A DNA stretch of 48,003 nt from an uncultured Verrucomicrobiota bacterium. Its GTDB lineage: Bacteria; Verrucomicrobiota; Verrucomicrobiia; Opitutales; Opitutaceae. The notes under the pieces were generated by a model. That model saw nothing but the letters and a program-made list of their open reading frames with translations. It had not been told where the DNA came from and did not search any database. A program made the translations under genes and the position numbers. The stretch's first letter is position 1. Each line of letters begins with the position of its first letter. Shown here piece by piece: positions 7,873-17,323 of the stretch. The DNA is taken from NCBI GenBank assembly GCA_903960515.1, contig CAJCBL010000151.1:1-48003 (forward strand). Direction: 5' to 3'.

Positions 7873-9723
7873 ATGCTTCGCTCCCCCAAGTCTGTACTAC
7901 TTCTCGCTGCGGTTGCCTCCCTGTCGGCCGGCTCCCGCGCCGCCGACGATGAGATCGTCCACCTGCCGCCGTTCGTCACTACTGCCACCCGGGTGGCCAA
8001 CGATTCCCCGGTAGGCACCTTCCCGATGCCCGTTTCGGGGCTGCGCTTTGAGCCTGCCGTCGATGTGCAGGCTCGCAATTTCGCAGAAGGACAGGCCGAT
8101 ATCTCCGTGCGCGGCGGCCTCTTTGAGAACACGGGCTTCAGCCTGGGTGGCGGGGCCCTCTTCGATCCGCAAACCGGACACTACGCGGCCGAATTGCCCG
8201 TGGCGCCGGCTATGCTCATGCCGGTGCGCGTGCTCACCGGGGCCGATGCCGCCCTCGCCGGGTTCAATGCCAGCGTGGCTACTCTCGCCTACGACTGGGC
8301 CCCGATCCAGACAAGGGGTGAGGCCGCAGCTGCGTTCGGCGAGCACGGATCCCGGGACGCGAGCCTGTATCAGGGTTACCTAGGTGCCGCAGCCGCCGGC
8401 GGCGCCGCCCTTGGTGTGGATCTCTCGGTGGCGCATTCCGATTCCGATGGGGCGATCCCGGGAGGCGACCACAAGTTCACCCGTTTCGCCGGCCGGCTGC
8501 AGCGCCAAAAGGGCGAAGCCCAGACCGATCTATTCGCCGGATACCAGACAAAGTTCCTCGGCTGGCCCAATCTCTACACCCCTTTCAACTGGCTGGAAAC
8601 CGACGACCTGGCCACGACGCTCGTGGGAGTGAATCACGGGGTGGGGGATACTGCCGGCGAGTTCTGGCAGGCCTCGGCCTTGTGGAGGCGCAATGTGGAC
8701 GACTACGAGGCGGATCGCACCCAGCCCGGCCGCTTCAACCCCTACCAGCATCAGACCCGGATCGCCTCGCTGGCGCTCGAGGCCCGGCAGGCTCTGGCCG
8801 GAGACTGGGCTGTGCATGGCCGCGCCGAGGCGGCCGCCGACTCCCTCGAGTCGACGTCACTGGTCTATGGGCACTTCAATTCCCGCACGTATCTGAAACT
8901 CGGAGCCGAGCTTGAGCGCACGCTGCGCCTGGCCGGCGGGGCCGAGCTCCAGTGCAAGGGCGGCGCCGCCTGGGCCGACGATAACCGCGGCGGCGGCGAC
9001 CTTTCCCCGATCGCCGAACTGGCCTGGCAGCGGGCAGCCGAGGGCTGCACCACCAGGGTCTACACCCAAGTGTCCGGCGATTCGCAGGTTGCCAGCTACA
9101 CCGCGCTCAACTCCGCCTCCGGCTCCGGGCTCTTCCGGGGCAACGCCGAGCTCGGGCGCGCGCGCAGCACCAACTGGGAACTCGGCGCAAGCCGGGGCGG
9201 AGAACGTTTCCAAGTGCAGGCGGCGTGTTTCCTGCGACAGGACAGGGACCTCACCGACTGGACCTTCCGGCGGGGCGTCACCGCCCGCACGGCCAACGCC
9301 GTAGACATCGACACCCTAGGTTTGGAGACAGTGGCCACCTGGCGCTGGGCCCATGGTCGCGCGACTGTTGGATACACCTGGCTCCAGAAGACCGAGGACT
9401 ACGGCAGCGCGCTCGTCGACGCCAGTTTCTACGCACTGAACTTCCCCCGCCAGCGCGTGACCGCCGCCCTGGTCTGGCAGCCGGTAAAACAGATCGAGTT
9501 GCGCCTGGACAACGAGTACCGCGAGCAGGAGCCCAATCTGCTCCGCCGCAGCAGCCCGCGGGCGGTGATCTCCTCGGTGGGCGTGCACTGGTTTGTGCCG
9601 CAGGTGCGCGGGTTGGAGCTCTCGGTACAGGTGGAGAACCTTTGGGGGTGCGCGTTTGAGGAGGTGCCGGCTGTACCCGCTTCCCCGCGCCAGTATTCGG
9701 CGGGTCTGGCCTACCGCTGGTAA
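7873..9723 (+). CDS. TonB-dependent outer-membrane receptor
   Basis: This is a 616-residue outer-membrane protein. Residues 1-24 form a signal peptide (SVLLLAAVASLSAGSRAA). DDEIVHLPPFVTTATR resembles a TonB-box/plug opening. The plug continues with ADISVRGGLFENTGFSLGG and VRVLTGADAALAGFNASVATLAYDW. From about residue 140 alternating aromatic and polar strands form the barrel, and the protein ends YSAGLAYRW with a terminal aromatic typical of BAM substrates. At 616 residues it is in the BtuB size class. The substrate cannot be named; no TonB, ExbB or periplasmic binding protein is adjacent. The GH16 gene downstream raises the possibility of saccharide uptake, which is inference. No cobalamin riboswitch is visible upstream; the leader contains only the TTAAGGC inverted repeat. 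Confidence 0.88.
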   Translation: MLRSPKSVLLLAAVASLSAGSRAADDEIVHLPPFVTTATRVANDSPVGTFPMPVSGLRFEPAVDVQARNFAEGQADISVRGGLFENTGFSLGGGALFDPQTGHYAAELPVAPAMLMPVRVLTGADAALAGFNASVATLAYDWAPIQTRGEAAAAFGEHGSRDASLYQGYLGAAAAGGAALGVDLSVAHSDSDGAIPGGDHKFTRFAGRLQRQKGEAQTDLFAGYQTKFLGWPNLYTPFNWLETDDLATTLVGVNHGVGDTAGEFWQASALWRRNVDDYEADRTQPGRFNPYQHQTRIASLALEARQALAGDWAVHGRAEAAADSLESTSLVYGHFNSRTYLKLGAELERTLRLAGGAELQCKGGAAWADDNRGGGDLSPIAELAWQRAAEGCTTRVYTQVSGDSQVASYTALNSASGSGLFRGNAELGRARSTNWELGASRGGERFQVQAACFLRQDRDLTDWTFRRGVTARTANAVDIDTLGLETVATWRWAHGRATVGYTWLQKTEDYGSALVDASFYALNFPRQRVTAALVWQPVKQIELRLDNEYREQEPNLLRRSSPRAVISSVGVHWFVPQVRGLELSVQVENLWGCAFEEVPAVPASPRQYSAGLAYRW

Positions 9724-9785
9724 CCGGAAACTCGTGGCAAGCATGCGCCACGGCGTGGCGGTGGCGCAGCACAGCCGGTGGGCCA

Positions 9786-9807
9786 GCAAGGGCAATTTCA
9801 CCCTTGC
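9786..9807. terminator. Hairpin downstream of TonB receptor
   Basis: A perfect 7-bp stem GCAAGGG/CCCTTGC around an 8-nt loop lies 63 bp after the receptor stop. It lacks a T-run, so it is a weak terminator candidate or a repeat hairpin. A second small hairpin, TCGGAG/CTCCGA, follows at 9853-9871. Confidence 0.4.
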
Positions 9808-9928
9808 GCCGCCGGCCGCACTTTTCAGCCTTTCTGGCGCTCAGTCCCTTGTTCGGAGTCTGTAGCTCCGACTGCCCGGCGCCCCATCCACCCCGCTTAA
9901 AGCCCGCAACCGCCATTTCTATACCCAC

Positions 9929-11548
9929 ATGCGCTTTCGCCCAATCCTCCTGCTGGTCGCCCTGATTGCGGGCTCCATCGCTTCCTCTTTCGCCAAGGAC
10001 TACAAGGCCGGAGAGATTCAGTCCAAGCAGGCTTTTCTCTACGGCAAGTTCGAGTTCCGCATGCACTGCGCTGTGGGCAGCGGCATGCTCACCAATTTCT
10101 TTCTCTACAAGGACGGCAGTGAGAAGACCGGAGCCGAGAATCGCTGGGAGGAAGTCGATATAGAGGTGTTCGGTAAGGACGGCTGCACCATCTGGCAGTC
10201 TAATATCATCACTGAGGATTACAATGGTAACAATATCACCCGCCGGGAGGGGCTACATTACGGTACGTTCAACGCCTGGCATACCTATACATTGGAGTGG
10301 ACGCCGACCTCGATGAAGTGGTTGGTCGACGGCAATGAGGTGCGCAATTTCACCGATCGCTTTATCCTCGACCGCCTCACCTCCCCCGAGCGTATCTGCT
10401 TCAATATATGGGCCGCCAATGTGGCGAGCTGGGTGGGTTGGTTCGACACCAACAGGCTCCCCCTCTATGGCTTCGTGCAGTATGTCCGCCACTATGCCTA
10501 CCAGAGCGGCTCGGGAACCTTTAGCAGCAATCCCGACTTCAACGACGAGTTCGCTAACCTCGACAATTTCTATGTGTCGACCCACACCTTTGGCGAGAAT
10601 TATGCGGATTTCGCCACCAGCAACATAGGCATCATCAATGGCACGCTCTGCATGGCGCTCACCACGGCGGCTGCCCCCGGCCTTGCCACCAGCGTCCCGG
10701 CCGACGGCGATACCCCGCCGCCTTGCGACCCTGTCGTGATTCCCGCCCGCATCGAGGCCGAAGACTTCTGCCAGAAGAGCACACCTCCGCAGCCCGAGAC
10801 CTGCGATGAAGGTGGCCAGGACATGGGCTATATCGGCGCCGGCGACTGGCTCACCTACAAGATCACCGTGCCCAGTGCGGGCACCTACCGCGCCGATTTT
10901 CGTCTCGCTGCGATGACCAACTCCCCGCAGTTCGCCCTCGAAAAGGAGACCGTCCCGGATTCGAATACCTACGCTCCCTTGGCTACCATCACCGGGGCGT
11001 CGACGGGCTCCTGGCAGGCGTGGCAAACCACCACCCAACAGATCGTGCTCCCCGCCGGCACCTACAAGATCCGGATTCTGGCGTTGGTCTCGGGTTTTAA
11101 CATCAACTGGTTCGAGTTCATCGCCCCGCCCAACCCCTTCGCCTCGTGGGCCACCGCCTGGGGCCTGTCCGGCGCCAACGCCACCACCACCGCCAACCCC
11201 AGCGGCGACGGTGTCACCAATCTCTGGAAGTTCGCCTCCAATCTCGACCCGACGCGCGCCAGCAGCGCCACCCTGGTTTCCGGCACCGGCACCTCTGGCC
11301 TGCCCTTCATCAGCACCAACCCGGTTGGGGGTGTCCCGCAACTGAAGGCCGAATACCTGCGCCGGCGCTCCACCCCGGGTTTGGTTTACACCGTGCAGTT
11401 CAGTGACGACCTCGCCACCTGGACCAACAGCAGCGCCGCAGGGACGGTGACCACGATCGATGCGACTTGGGAGCGGGTGGTGGTGGCCGACTCCAGCGTC
11501 GGGGCGCCCCGGCGCTTCGCCCGTGTACTGGTTAACTGGAGCAACTAG
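9929..11548 (+). CDS. Secreted GH16 beta-glucanase-like enzyme with CBM6
   Basis: This is a 539-residue secreted enzyme. Residues 1-22 are a signal peptide (ILLLVALIAGSIASSFA). Residues about 25-230 form a GH16 jelly-roll domain: YGKFEFRMH, then W-E-E75-V-D77-I-E79, matching the GH16 active-site signature ExDxE with nucleophile Glu75 and acid/base Glu79, and later WHTYTLEWTPTSMKWLVDG. Family enzymes cleave beta-1,3/1,4-glucans or related galactans. Residues about 270-394 form a CBM6-type carbohydrate-binding domain (RIEAEDF, GYIGAGDWLTYKITVPSAGTY, NINWFEF). The tail (395-539) carries the exported-protein module seen at 3000-3261 (GDGVTNLWKFASNLDP, YTVQFSDDLATWTN, RRFARV). It is convergent with the giant kinase gene. 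No Shine-Dalgarno precedes the ATG. Confidence 0.92.
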   Translation: MRFRPILLLVALIAGSIASSFAKDYKAGEIQSKQAFLYGKFEFRMHCAVGSGMLTNFFLYKDGSEKTGAENRWEEVDIEVFGKDGCTIWQSNIITEDYNGNNITRREGLHYGTFNAWHTYTLEWTPTSMKWLVDGNEVRNFTDRFILDRLTSPERICFNIWAANVASWVGWFDTNRLPLYGFVQYVRHYAYQSGSGTFSSNPDFNDEFANLDNFYVSTHTFGENYADFATSNIGIINGTLCMALTTAAAPGLATSVPADGDTPPPCDPVVIPARIEAEDFCQKSTPPQPETCDEGGQDMGYIGAGDWLTYKITVPSAGTYRADFRLAAMTNSPQFALEKETVPDSNTYAPLATITGASTGSWQAWQTTTQQIVLPAGTYKIRILALVSGFNINWFEFIAPPNPFASWATAWGLSGANATTTANPSGDGVTNLWKFASNLDPTRASSATLVSGTGTSGLPFISTNPVGGVPQLKAEYLRRRSTPGLVYTVQFSDDLATWTNSSAAGTVTTIDATWERVVVADSSVGAPRRFARVLVNWSN

Positions 11549-11598
11549 CCGCGCACCGGTCGCCTCGTTTCGGCCGGGGCCACTCCTCGGAGCGCCGT

Positions 11599-11657
11599 TG
11601 TAGGAGCGTGCTTGCACGCGATTTGCTCTCGGGATCGCGTGCAAGCACGCTCCTGCA
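11599..11657. repeat. REP-like palindromic element, copy 3 (paired)
   Basis: Left arm 11599-11622 (TGTAGGAGCGTGCTTGCACG then CGAT) and its reverse complement at 11634-11657 are separated by 11 bp. It lies between the convergent GH16 and kinase genes, as copies 1 and 2 lie between convergent genes. Confidence 0.85.
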
Positions 11658-11709
11658 CCGACTCGTCATTAGTCTCATCTTGAGCGCGGCTCAGAATTAA
11701 CGTGGGTGG

Positions 11710-14700
11710 TCAGATTCCCGCCGCCGCGCTGTCGTCGCCCTTGGCGGCTTGCGGCGCGGGGCGCGGGCCCAGGCTGCGCCGGACCATTCGGGTGAGATGG
11801 GCGGGCACGAAGGGTTTTTGGAGGAAATTGACGCCCTCGTGCAGCTCGAGCTCCTGGCCGATCACGTCGCCGCGATAGCCGCTCACGTAGATCACCGGCA
11901 GTTCGGGCTTTTCCGCGCACAGGCGCTCGGCGAGTTGAGCGCCGGAGACGCCTCCCGGCATCAGAAGGTCGGTTACCAGCAGGTCGAAGGCGCCGGGTTG
12001 CTGCCGCCAGAGCTCCAATGCCGCCACCCCGTCGGGCGCGCCGATCACGTGGTAGCCCTTCTCTTCGAGTATGCGAATAGCTAGGGCGCGCACGTTCGGC
12101 TCGTCCTCGACCACAAGGATGGTTTCGTCGCCGCCGGCGCCGGGATCGTCCTCTGCCTCGGCCTGCTCGGCGATGGCTTCGTGGGTGAGCAGCGGCAGAA
12201 GGACCCGGAAGGTCGTCCCCTTGCCCTGGAGGCTGTCGACCTCGATCCAGCCGCGGTGCTGGTCGACTATGCCATGCACTGTGGCCAGGCCCAGGCCGGT
12301 GCCCTTGCCCACCTCCTTGGTGGTGAAGAAAGGTTCGAATACGTGGGGCAGGTCGGCCGGGGAGATGCCGTGGCCGGTGTCGCGCACGCCCAGGCAGATG
12401 AAGGTCCCCGGGCGGCCCGCCGGGTGCTGGTGGGCTGTGGATTCGTCGATGCTCACCCGGTCGACCTCGATCCACAGGTCGCCTCCGTGGGGCATGGCGT
12501 CGCGCCCATTGATGGCGAGATTGAGCACGACCTGCTCGAACATGCCCACATCACCCTCCACCACTGCGTTGGAGGTCTGCAGCCGGGTATGCAGCACGAT
12601 GTTCTCGCCGATCAGGCGCTGCAGCATGCGGCCCACCCCCGAGGCGATGTCGTTGATGTCCACAGCGCGCATACGCATGGGCTGCTTGCGGCTGAAGGTG
12701 AGCAGTTGGCGCGTGAGATTGGCGGCTCGGGTAGCCGCCGTCTGGATGTCGTTGGCCGCTTCCGCCGTCTCCGGGTCGGTGCCGGCGGGGGAGTCCAGCA
12801 GGAGGGCGCACTGGCCCATGATCACGGTGAGAAGATTGTTGAAATCGTGGGCCACGCCGCCGGCCAACCGGCCGATCGCATCCATTTTTTCCGCCTGCCG
12901 CAGGCGCTCCTCAAGCTGGAGACGCTGGGTGATGTCGCCGGCGTAGCAGTGCACCGTCTGCTGGCCGGCGATGGGGTAGAAGGACCAGGAGATGGTGCGG
13001 GTGCCGTTCTTGGTTTCCAGTCGCAGGCTCGGCTGGCCAACGGCCAGGCACTGCTCAACTATCTCGCGAGTGTTTCCGGGCAATAGTGACGCAAGGTCCG
13101 CGGACCCCGCGTTGGCCGCCATGCGCTCGGCGGCCGGATTGGCATAGGCCAGCGCACCGTCGGCTGAGAATTCGATTACAGGGTTGGGGTTGAGCTCCGG
13201 GAAGGTGGCGAGGTGGCGCACCTTGTCCTGCGCCTCCTGGCGCTCGGTGGCGGTCTGGGCGTACTCGATGGCGAAGGAGATATCCATCGCCAGTTCATCG
13301 AGCAGGAGCAGTTCCTCGTTGTCGAAGCAGCCGGTCTCGCCGGAATAGATGGTGATTGCGCCGATGGTGTGACCGGCGCTGCGGAAGGGAAACACCGCAT
13401 ACGCGCGGTAGCCCAGGCTCAGTGCCTCGGCGCGCCACGGCAGCGCACTCGGGTCGTGTTCGATGTCATTGCACACGATGCGCTCGCCCTTGAGCAGGAC
13501 GGTGGCGGGCAGGCCGGTGCCCTGCGCGGGGGCGGCCAGATTGAGTTCCATCCCTCCAACACCGCGGTCGTCCTCGCTGGCGTGCGCCACGGGTTGGACG
13601 CGAGCGCCCGCCGCATCGAGCATCCCGATCCACGCCAGGCGGAAGCCGCCCTTGGCCACGGTGATCCGGCAGGCGTCCAGGTAGAGCCTGGGCAGATCGC
13701 GTTCGCGCACGATGGACTGGTTGATGTCGCTGAGCACCGCCAGAGTGCGGTTGAGCCGCCGGATGCGGACTTCGGAGCGGCGCCGCTCGGTGACGTCGAG
13801 GGTCACCGAGAGCAGGCAGGGCCGGCCGCCGATCTGCACGGCGTGGGCGGTGTAGAGGCAGTCGATGAGCGATCCGTCCTTACGGCGCAACCGCACGGCC
13901 TTGTCCGATACGCTGTTCTCTACGGTCAGGCAGTGGTGGCCCCCGGCGGGCTCCTCCTCGGGCCAGTGAAGTTCCGCCGGGGTGCGCCCCCCGACCTCTT
14001 CACGGCTGTAGCCCATCAGGAGCAGGCAGCGGTTGTTGGCATCGATGTAGCGCTCGGTTTCCAGGTCCTGGATCGCCATCGGCACGGGCGAGTCGTTGAA
14101 CGCCTTGGCGAAGCGCTCCTCGCTTTCCTGCAGTGCTACGGTGCGTGCGTTGGTTTCCTCTACCTGGCGGGCGAGTTCGCGGGTGCGCTCCTCCACCAGT
14201 CGGGACAGGCGGCGCTTTTCCCGGCGTTCTAAATACGACATCAGCCAGGAAACGAACAGCACGAGTCCCAAGCCTCCCGCCACGAAGAGCACTCGCGCCA
14301 GTGGCGAGCGGTACCAGGGGGGGCGCACGGTGAACGTGAGCCGCGTTTCCTCGCCTACTACGGTGCCCGACAAGGCGCGAACTCTCAGGATATAGTGCCC
14401 CTCCTTGAGTCCGTGGAATGAGGCCGAGCCCACATTGTCCGTCGATACCCAGTGCCGCTGGTTCTCGCCGTCTACTTCCAGCAGCACCTCGAAGGTGATC
14501 GGGGCTATGAAGGAGTCGTCGGGCGCGACAAAGCGCACGGTGAGGGAGTTCTCCTCGTAGGGGAGCGCGGGCAGCGCGGCTCCGGGCCCGGAGATATAGC
14601 GGTTGGTCGCGTGCAGATGCACCGAGGTGATGAGAGCTCGTGGCCGGCGCGCAGGCGGCTCGGGGATTTGCGGGTCGTAGCGCAGCAGGTTGCGGCGCTG

Positions 14701-16599
14701 CGCCACCCAGATCACGCCATCGGCATCCGATGCGATCGCGTTGGGGGCGATGCCCGGCATCACCACCCGCATGCGCTCCGGTGGAGCTTTCTGCGTGTCG
14801 AGCACGCAGAGCGAGCCGCCCACCACATACCAGATGCGGCCCAGCGGGTCCCTCATCGGCCTACTGCTGCAGCCGACCAGTTCTGGGTAGCGCCGGAGAA
14901 ATTCCTCGTCCTGGACAAAACGCCCGCTCGCCGGGTCCAGCCGCAGGATACCCTTCGCAGAGGCGATGCGGGCGAGGCCGTCGATGATAAAGATCTGTAT
15001 CCATTCGTTGGGGAGGCCGTCCGCCAGGCCGAAGGCCTGCACTTGCGGCGAGCCATCGGGGGCGAACTCGACCCTGGTGGCCAGCCCGGTGCCCCGCTCC
15101 AGCCAGAGTGCCCCGGCGCCGTCTACGGCGGTGTTGTAGATGGTTCCTAGGCCCGGGGTGACCCTGCGGTCGGCGCGCAGCCCTTCGGCCGTGGGTTGCA
15201 GCCAGCCCACCTCGCCGTCGGCCACATAGAGCCAGCCGCGTGGCGTACGGGGCGAGTTGCCGATGCGGGCATTGGAGATGCCGGTCATCACCACGCGCCA
15301 TTCCCCGGCGGTATATTCGTAGATGAATTGGGAATAGGAGGCGAAAAGCCGGTCCTCCATCACTCCTACATTGGTGAAGCCGCGGCGGGGCGGCGGCACA
15401 TTCTCAAAGTGCAACAGGCGCCCCTGCGGGCTGTAGATGCCGCGCAGAGCCTTGCCATCGCTCTCGATCCATAGCTCGCCGCGAAACCGCCTCACGAAGG
15501 CGTAGGAGAGGCTCGATGGCACCATCAGCGAGAGATCCGTGGTCGAGGTCGACAACTGCATCCGGACCACCCCGTCGCTAAGCAGAGCCCAGAGCATCCC
15601 ATCGCTGCCGCGCAGCAGCTTTTGCGGGCGGGCCAGGCGGTGATCGAGCGTGCGGTCGAGCGTTTGCACGATGCGGCCGGTGCGGTCGAAAATGACAATG
15701 CCCACCCCATCCACCGCCGCCGCAAAGCGCCCCTCACCCAAGGCGCAGAGATCGTTCACGTACAGGCTTGGATCGATCTCGCAGGTGGCGGAAAACGGTA
15801 TCAGCGAAGTCCCGTTGAACAGTTGCAAGCCGTGCCTGGTGGTGCTCACCAACAACAGCCCCCGCTCGAACTCCGCAGTACTTACGATGCCGGTGGTCGC
15901 CTTCGTGCCGGGCGGGGACACGTCCACAGTCTCCCCTCTGGCCGGGTCGATTCGGTAGATGTGTCCGGAGGCGAAGTCGGATACAAAGACGTCGGCGCCC
16001 AGAGCGAACACCTGATGGCTGCCGGCGGCGTGGCGGATGGTGCGCGGGGTGTCGCCGGGCTTCCATTGCAGCAGGGATCCGCTTCCTCCATACCAATACC
16101 AGTTGCCGGCGCATTCCCCCATGCGCTCCGGGGCGCCGGCGGCCTGCGGCTCGGCGGTCGGCAATGCGGCCACCGGCGAATGCTCCCAGCGGGCGTCGCC
16201 CGTGAAATCGATGCGGGAAAAACTGTCGCCTACGCTGGCGTAGAGGTGTCCGTCGGCCCCCACGGCGACCTTTTCACCCATGCGCAGTTGGTCGTCCGCG
16301 CTTCGGCGGAAGGTTTCCCAGCGTGTGCCGTCGCCCACGGCGATCTCCCGTTGCGTAATCACCGCCAGGCGACCATCGGGCAGGAAATGCAGATCGAGCG
16401 GGGCGGTGCTCAAGCCCATCGACTCGGGGCTGTGTACAGCAAATGCAGGCACGCCCACCTCGATCTGGCCGGCGGGAGCTGCGGGGATGTACGCAGTGTC
16501 GGCCCGTCCGGTCGCCAGCCCTCCGGCTACGAGCAGGCACACCAGCAGCTTGCGCCCGATATGGGCCCAGTTTCGCAAGCGTGGGTTGTCTGAGGGCAT
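11710..16599 (-). CDS. Hybrid sensor histidine kinase, propeller/Y_Y_Y/PAS/GAF/PAS/HK/REC
   Basis: This 1629-residue protein has (approximate positions) a signal peptide or N-terminal membrane segment 10-34; a periplasmic seven-bladed two-component-regulator propeller 40-650; a Y_Y_Y domain 690-760; a transmembrane helix 766-790; PAS 825-940; GAF 960-1115; a second PAS 1130-1230; an HDFNN-type dimerisation/phosphoacceptor domain with His1251 (GGVAHDFNNLL); HATPase with N-box NLAINGRDAM and DTGHGIS; and a C-terminal receiver (ILVVEDEPNVR, phospho-Asp1544 in VTDLLMPGG, Lys in LQKPF). There is no DNA-binding domain, unlike HTCS regulators. It probably senses a periplasmic ligand and passes phosphate to an unlinked partner. 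I chose ATG 16599 because the signal segment follows it. The sensor half is paralogous to the kinase at 33250-37503; the cytoplasmic half is not. Confidence 0.92.
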   Translation of the reverse strand: MPSDNPRLRNWAHIGRKLLVCLLVAGGLATGRADTAYIPAAPAGQIEVGVPAFAVHSPESMGLSTAPLDLHFLPDGRLAVITQREIAVGDGTRWETFRRSADDQLRMGEKVAVGADGHLYASVGDSFSRIDFTGDARWEHSPVAALPTAEPQAAGAPERMGECAGNWYWYGGSGSLLQWKPGDTPRTIRHAAGSHQVFALGADVFVSDFASGHIYRIDPARGETVDVSPPGTKATTGIVSTAEFERGLLLVSTTRHGLQLFNGTSLIPFSATCEIDPSLYVNDLCALGEGRFAAAVDGVGIVIFDRTGRIVQTLDRTLDHRLARPQKLLRGSDGMLWALLSDGVVRMQLSTSTTDLSLMVPSSLSYAFVRRFRGELWIESDGKALRGIYSPQGRLLHFENVPPPRRGFTNVGVMEDRLFASYSQFIYEYTAGEWRVVMTGISNARIGNSPRTPRGWLYVADGEVGWLQPTAEGLRADRRVTPGLGTIYNTAVDGAGALWLERGTGLATRVEFAPDGSPQVQAFGLADGLPNEWIQIFIIDGLARIASAKGILRLDPASGRFVQDEEFLRRYPELVGCSSRPMRDPLGRIWYVVGGSLCVLDTQKAPPERMRVVMPGIAPNAIASDADGVIWVAQRRNLLRYDPQIPEPPARRPRALITSVHLHATNRYISGPGAALPALPYEENSLTVRFVAPDDSFIAPITFEVLLEVDGENQRHWVSTDNVGSASFHGLKEGHYILRVRALSGTVVGEETRLTFTVRPPWYRSPLARVLFVAGGLGLVLFVSWLMSYLERREKRRLSRLVEERTRELARQVEETNARTVALQESEERFAKAFNDSPVPMAIQDLETERYIDANNRCLLLMGYSREEVGGRTPAELHWPEEEPAGGHHCLTVENSVSDKAVRLRRKDGSLIDCLYTAHAVQIGGRPCLLSVTLDVTERRRSEVRIRRLNRTLAVLSDINQSIVRERDLPRLYLDACRITVAKGGFRLAWIGMLDAAGARVQPVAHASEDDRGVGGMELNLAAPAQGTGLPATVLLKGERIVCNDIEHDPSALPWRAEALSLGYRAYAVFPFRSAGHTIGAITIYSGETGCFDNEELLLLDELAMDISFAIEYAQTATERQEAQDKVRHLATFPELNPNPVIEFSADGALAYANPAAERMAANAGSADLASLLPGNTREIVEQCLAVGQPSLRLETKNGTRTISWSFYPIAGQQTVHCYAGDITQRLQLEERLRQAEKMDAIGRLAGGVAHDFNNLLTVIMGQCALLLDSPAGTDPETAEAANDIQTAATRAANLTRQLLTFSRKQPMRMRAVDINDIASGVGRMLQRLIGENIVLHTRLQTSNAVVEGDVGMFEQVVLNLAINGRDAMPHGGDLWIEVDRVSIDESTAHQHPAGRPGTFICLGVRDTGHGISPADLPHVFEPFFTTKEVGKGTGLGLATVHGIVDQHRGWIEVDSLQGKGTTFRVLLPLLTHEAIAEQAEAEDDPGAGGDETILVVEDEPNVRALAIRILEEKGYHVIGAPDGVAALELWRQQPGAFDLLVTDLLMPGGVSGAQLAERLCAEKPELPVIYVSGYRGDVIGQELELHEGVNFLQKPFVPAHLTRMVRRSLGPRPAPQAAKGDDSAAAGI

Positions 16600-17323
16600 C
16601 GAGTGAGGAGGCGGATAGTCGGGGGCTTTCACGCGCTGTTCAACCCGGTACTCTCCCAAGCGGCGACAATGGCGGCTGCGTGGCTAGGCCTCCAAAATTG
16701 CGCTTTGTGTTTTCGCGGTAGCGGGATCGTGCCTTGGCGCGATCTTCGGGTCGGAACGCGCGCAAGCACTCCCGATCAGCTTTGGGGATGCCGCGGCTGT
16801 ATCTTGTTGGTTGTGGCAAAATGCGTTTGGCGGTGGGTGGAGAATGGTTACGACCAAGCCGGCGCGGTCTTCTCGCGTGCGCAGCAAGTCGGGGGTGGCG
16901 CTGGCAACTCTTCCCGGTCGGCCCAGTGGCGCAGGCCCCGCCGCGAGCCGCGCCAAGCGGCCGCTCGCTTCCGAGAAGGGTGCTGGTGACCGCAGGCATG
17001 GAGCCCCATTTATCGGCACCTTTTGCGAAAAATGTCGGCCATCATGGCGGCTTAGTTCTATCGCGGCTGCGCTGGGGTGGCGCCGCCAAGGCGGCTGCGT
17101 ATGGCGGGGCCGCCGGGGAACACAATCCCGAGTGGCGGGGCCGCTCCGCCGGGGGCGCTTCGGTCGGCCGTGGAGGCGAGCGCGCCTGCCCTGCGGATGG
17201 GGGGCGGTTGGTTGGCGGCTGCGGAGGTGGCGTGAATTATTTCTCAAATTCGGAGGCAAGGGTGGATCCCGGTCGATCGATGGCCGATAGAGCTGTGGGA
17301 TATCCCCACTACGCCATCGCCCC
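16600..17323. other. Large intergenic region, no convincing gene
   Basis: This 724-bp divergent spacer between the kinase and the beta-helix gene must hold both promoters. Open frames exist on both strands, but their products are arginine/glycine-rich low-complexity with no domain character. A degraded paired element at about 16717-16770 (GTAGCGGGATCGTGCCTTGG ... ACGCGCGCAAGCACTCCC) looks like an old REP copy. GC content is high and coding signal absent. Confidence 0.5.

Noticed and set aside
10253-11644. 463-residue minus-strand frame over GH16
   Set aside because: Antisense to a clear GH16-CBM6 enzyme; low-complexity product that also runs through a REP copy.
16603-17290. Overlapping open frames in the large spacer before the GH141-like gene
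   Set aside because: Arginine/glycine/tryptophan-rich translations on both strands and a degraded REP within them; not protein-like.
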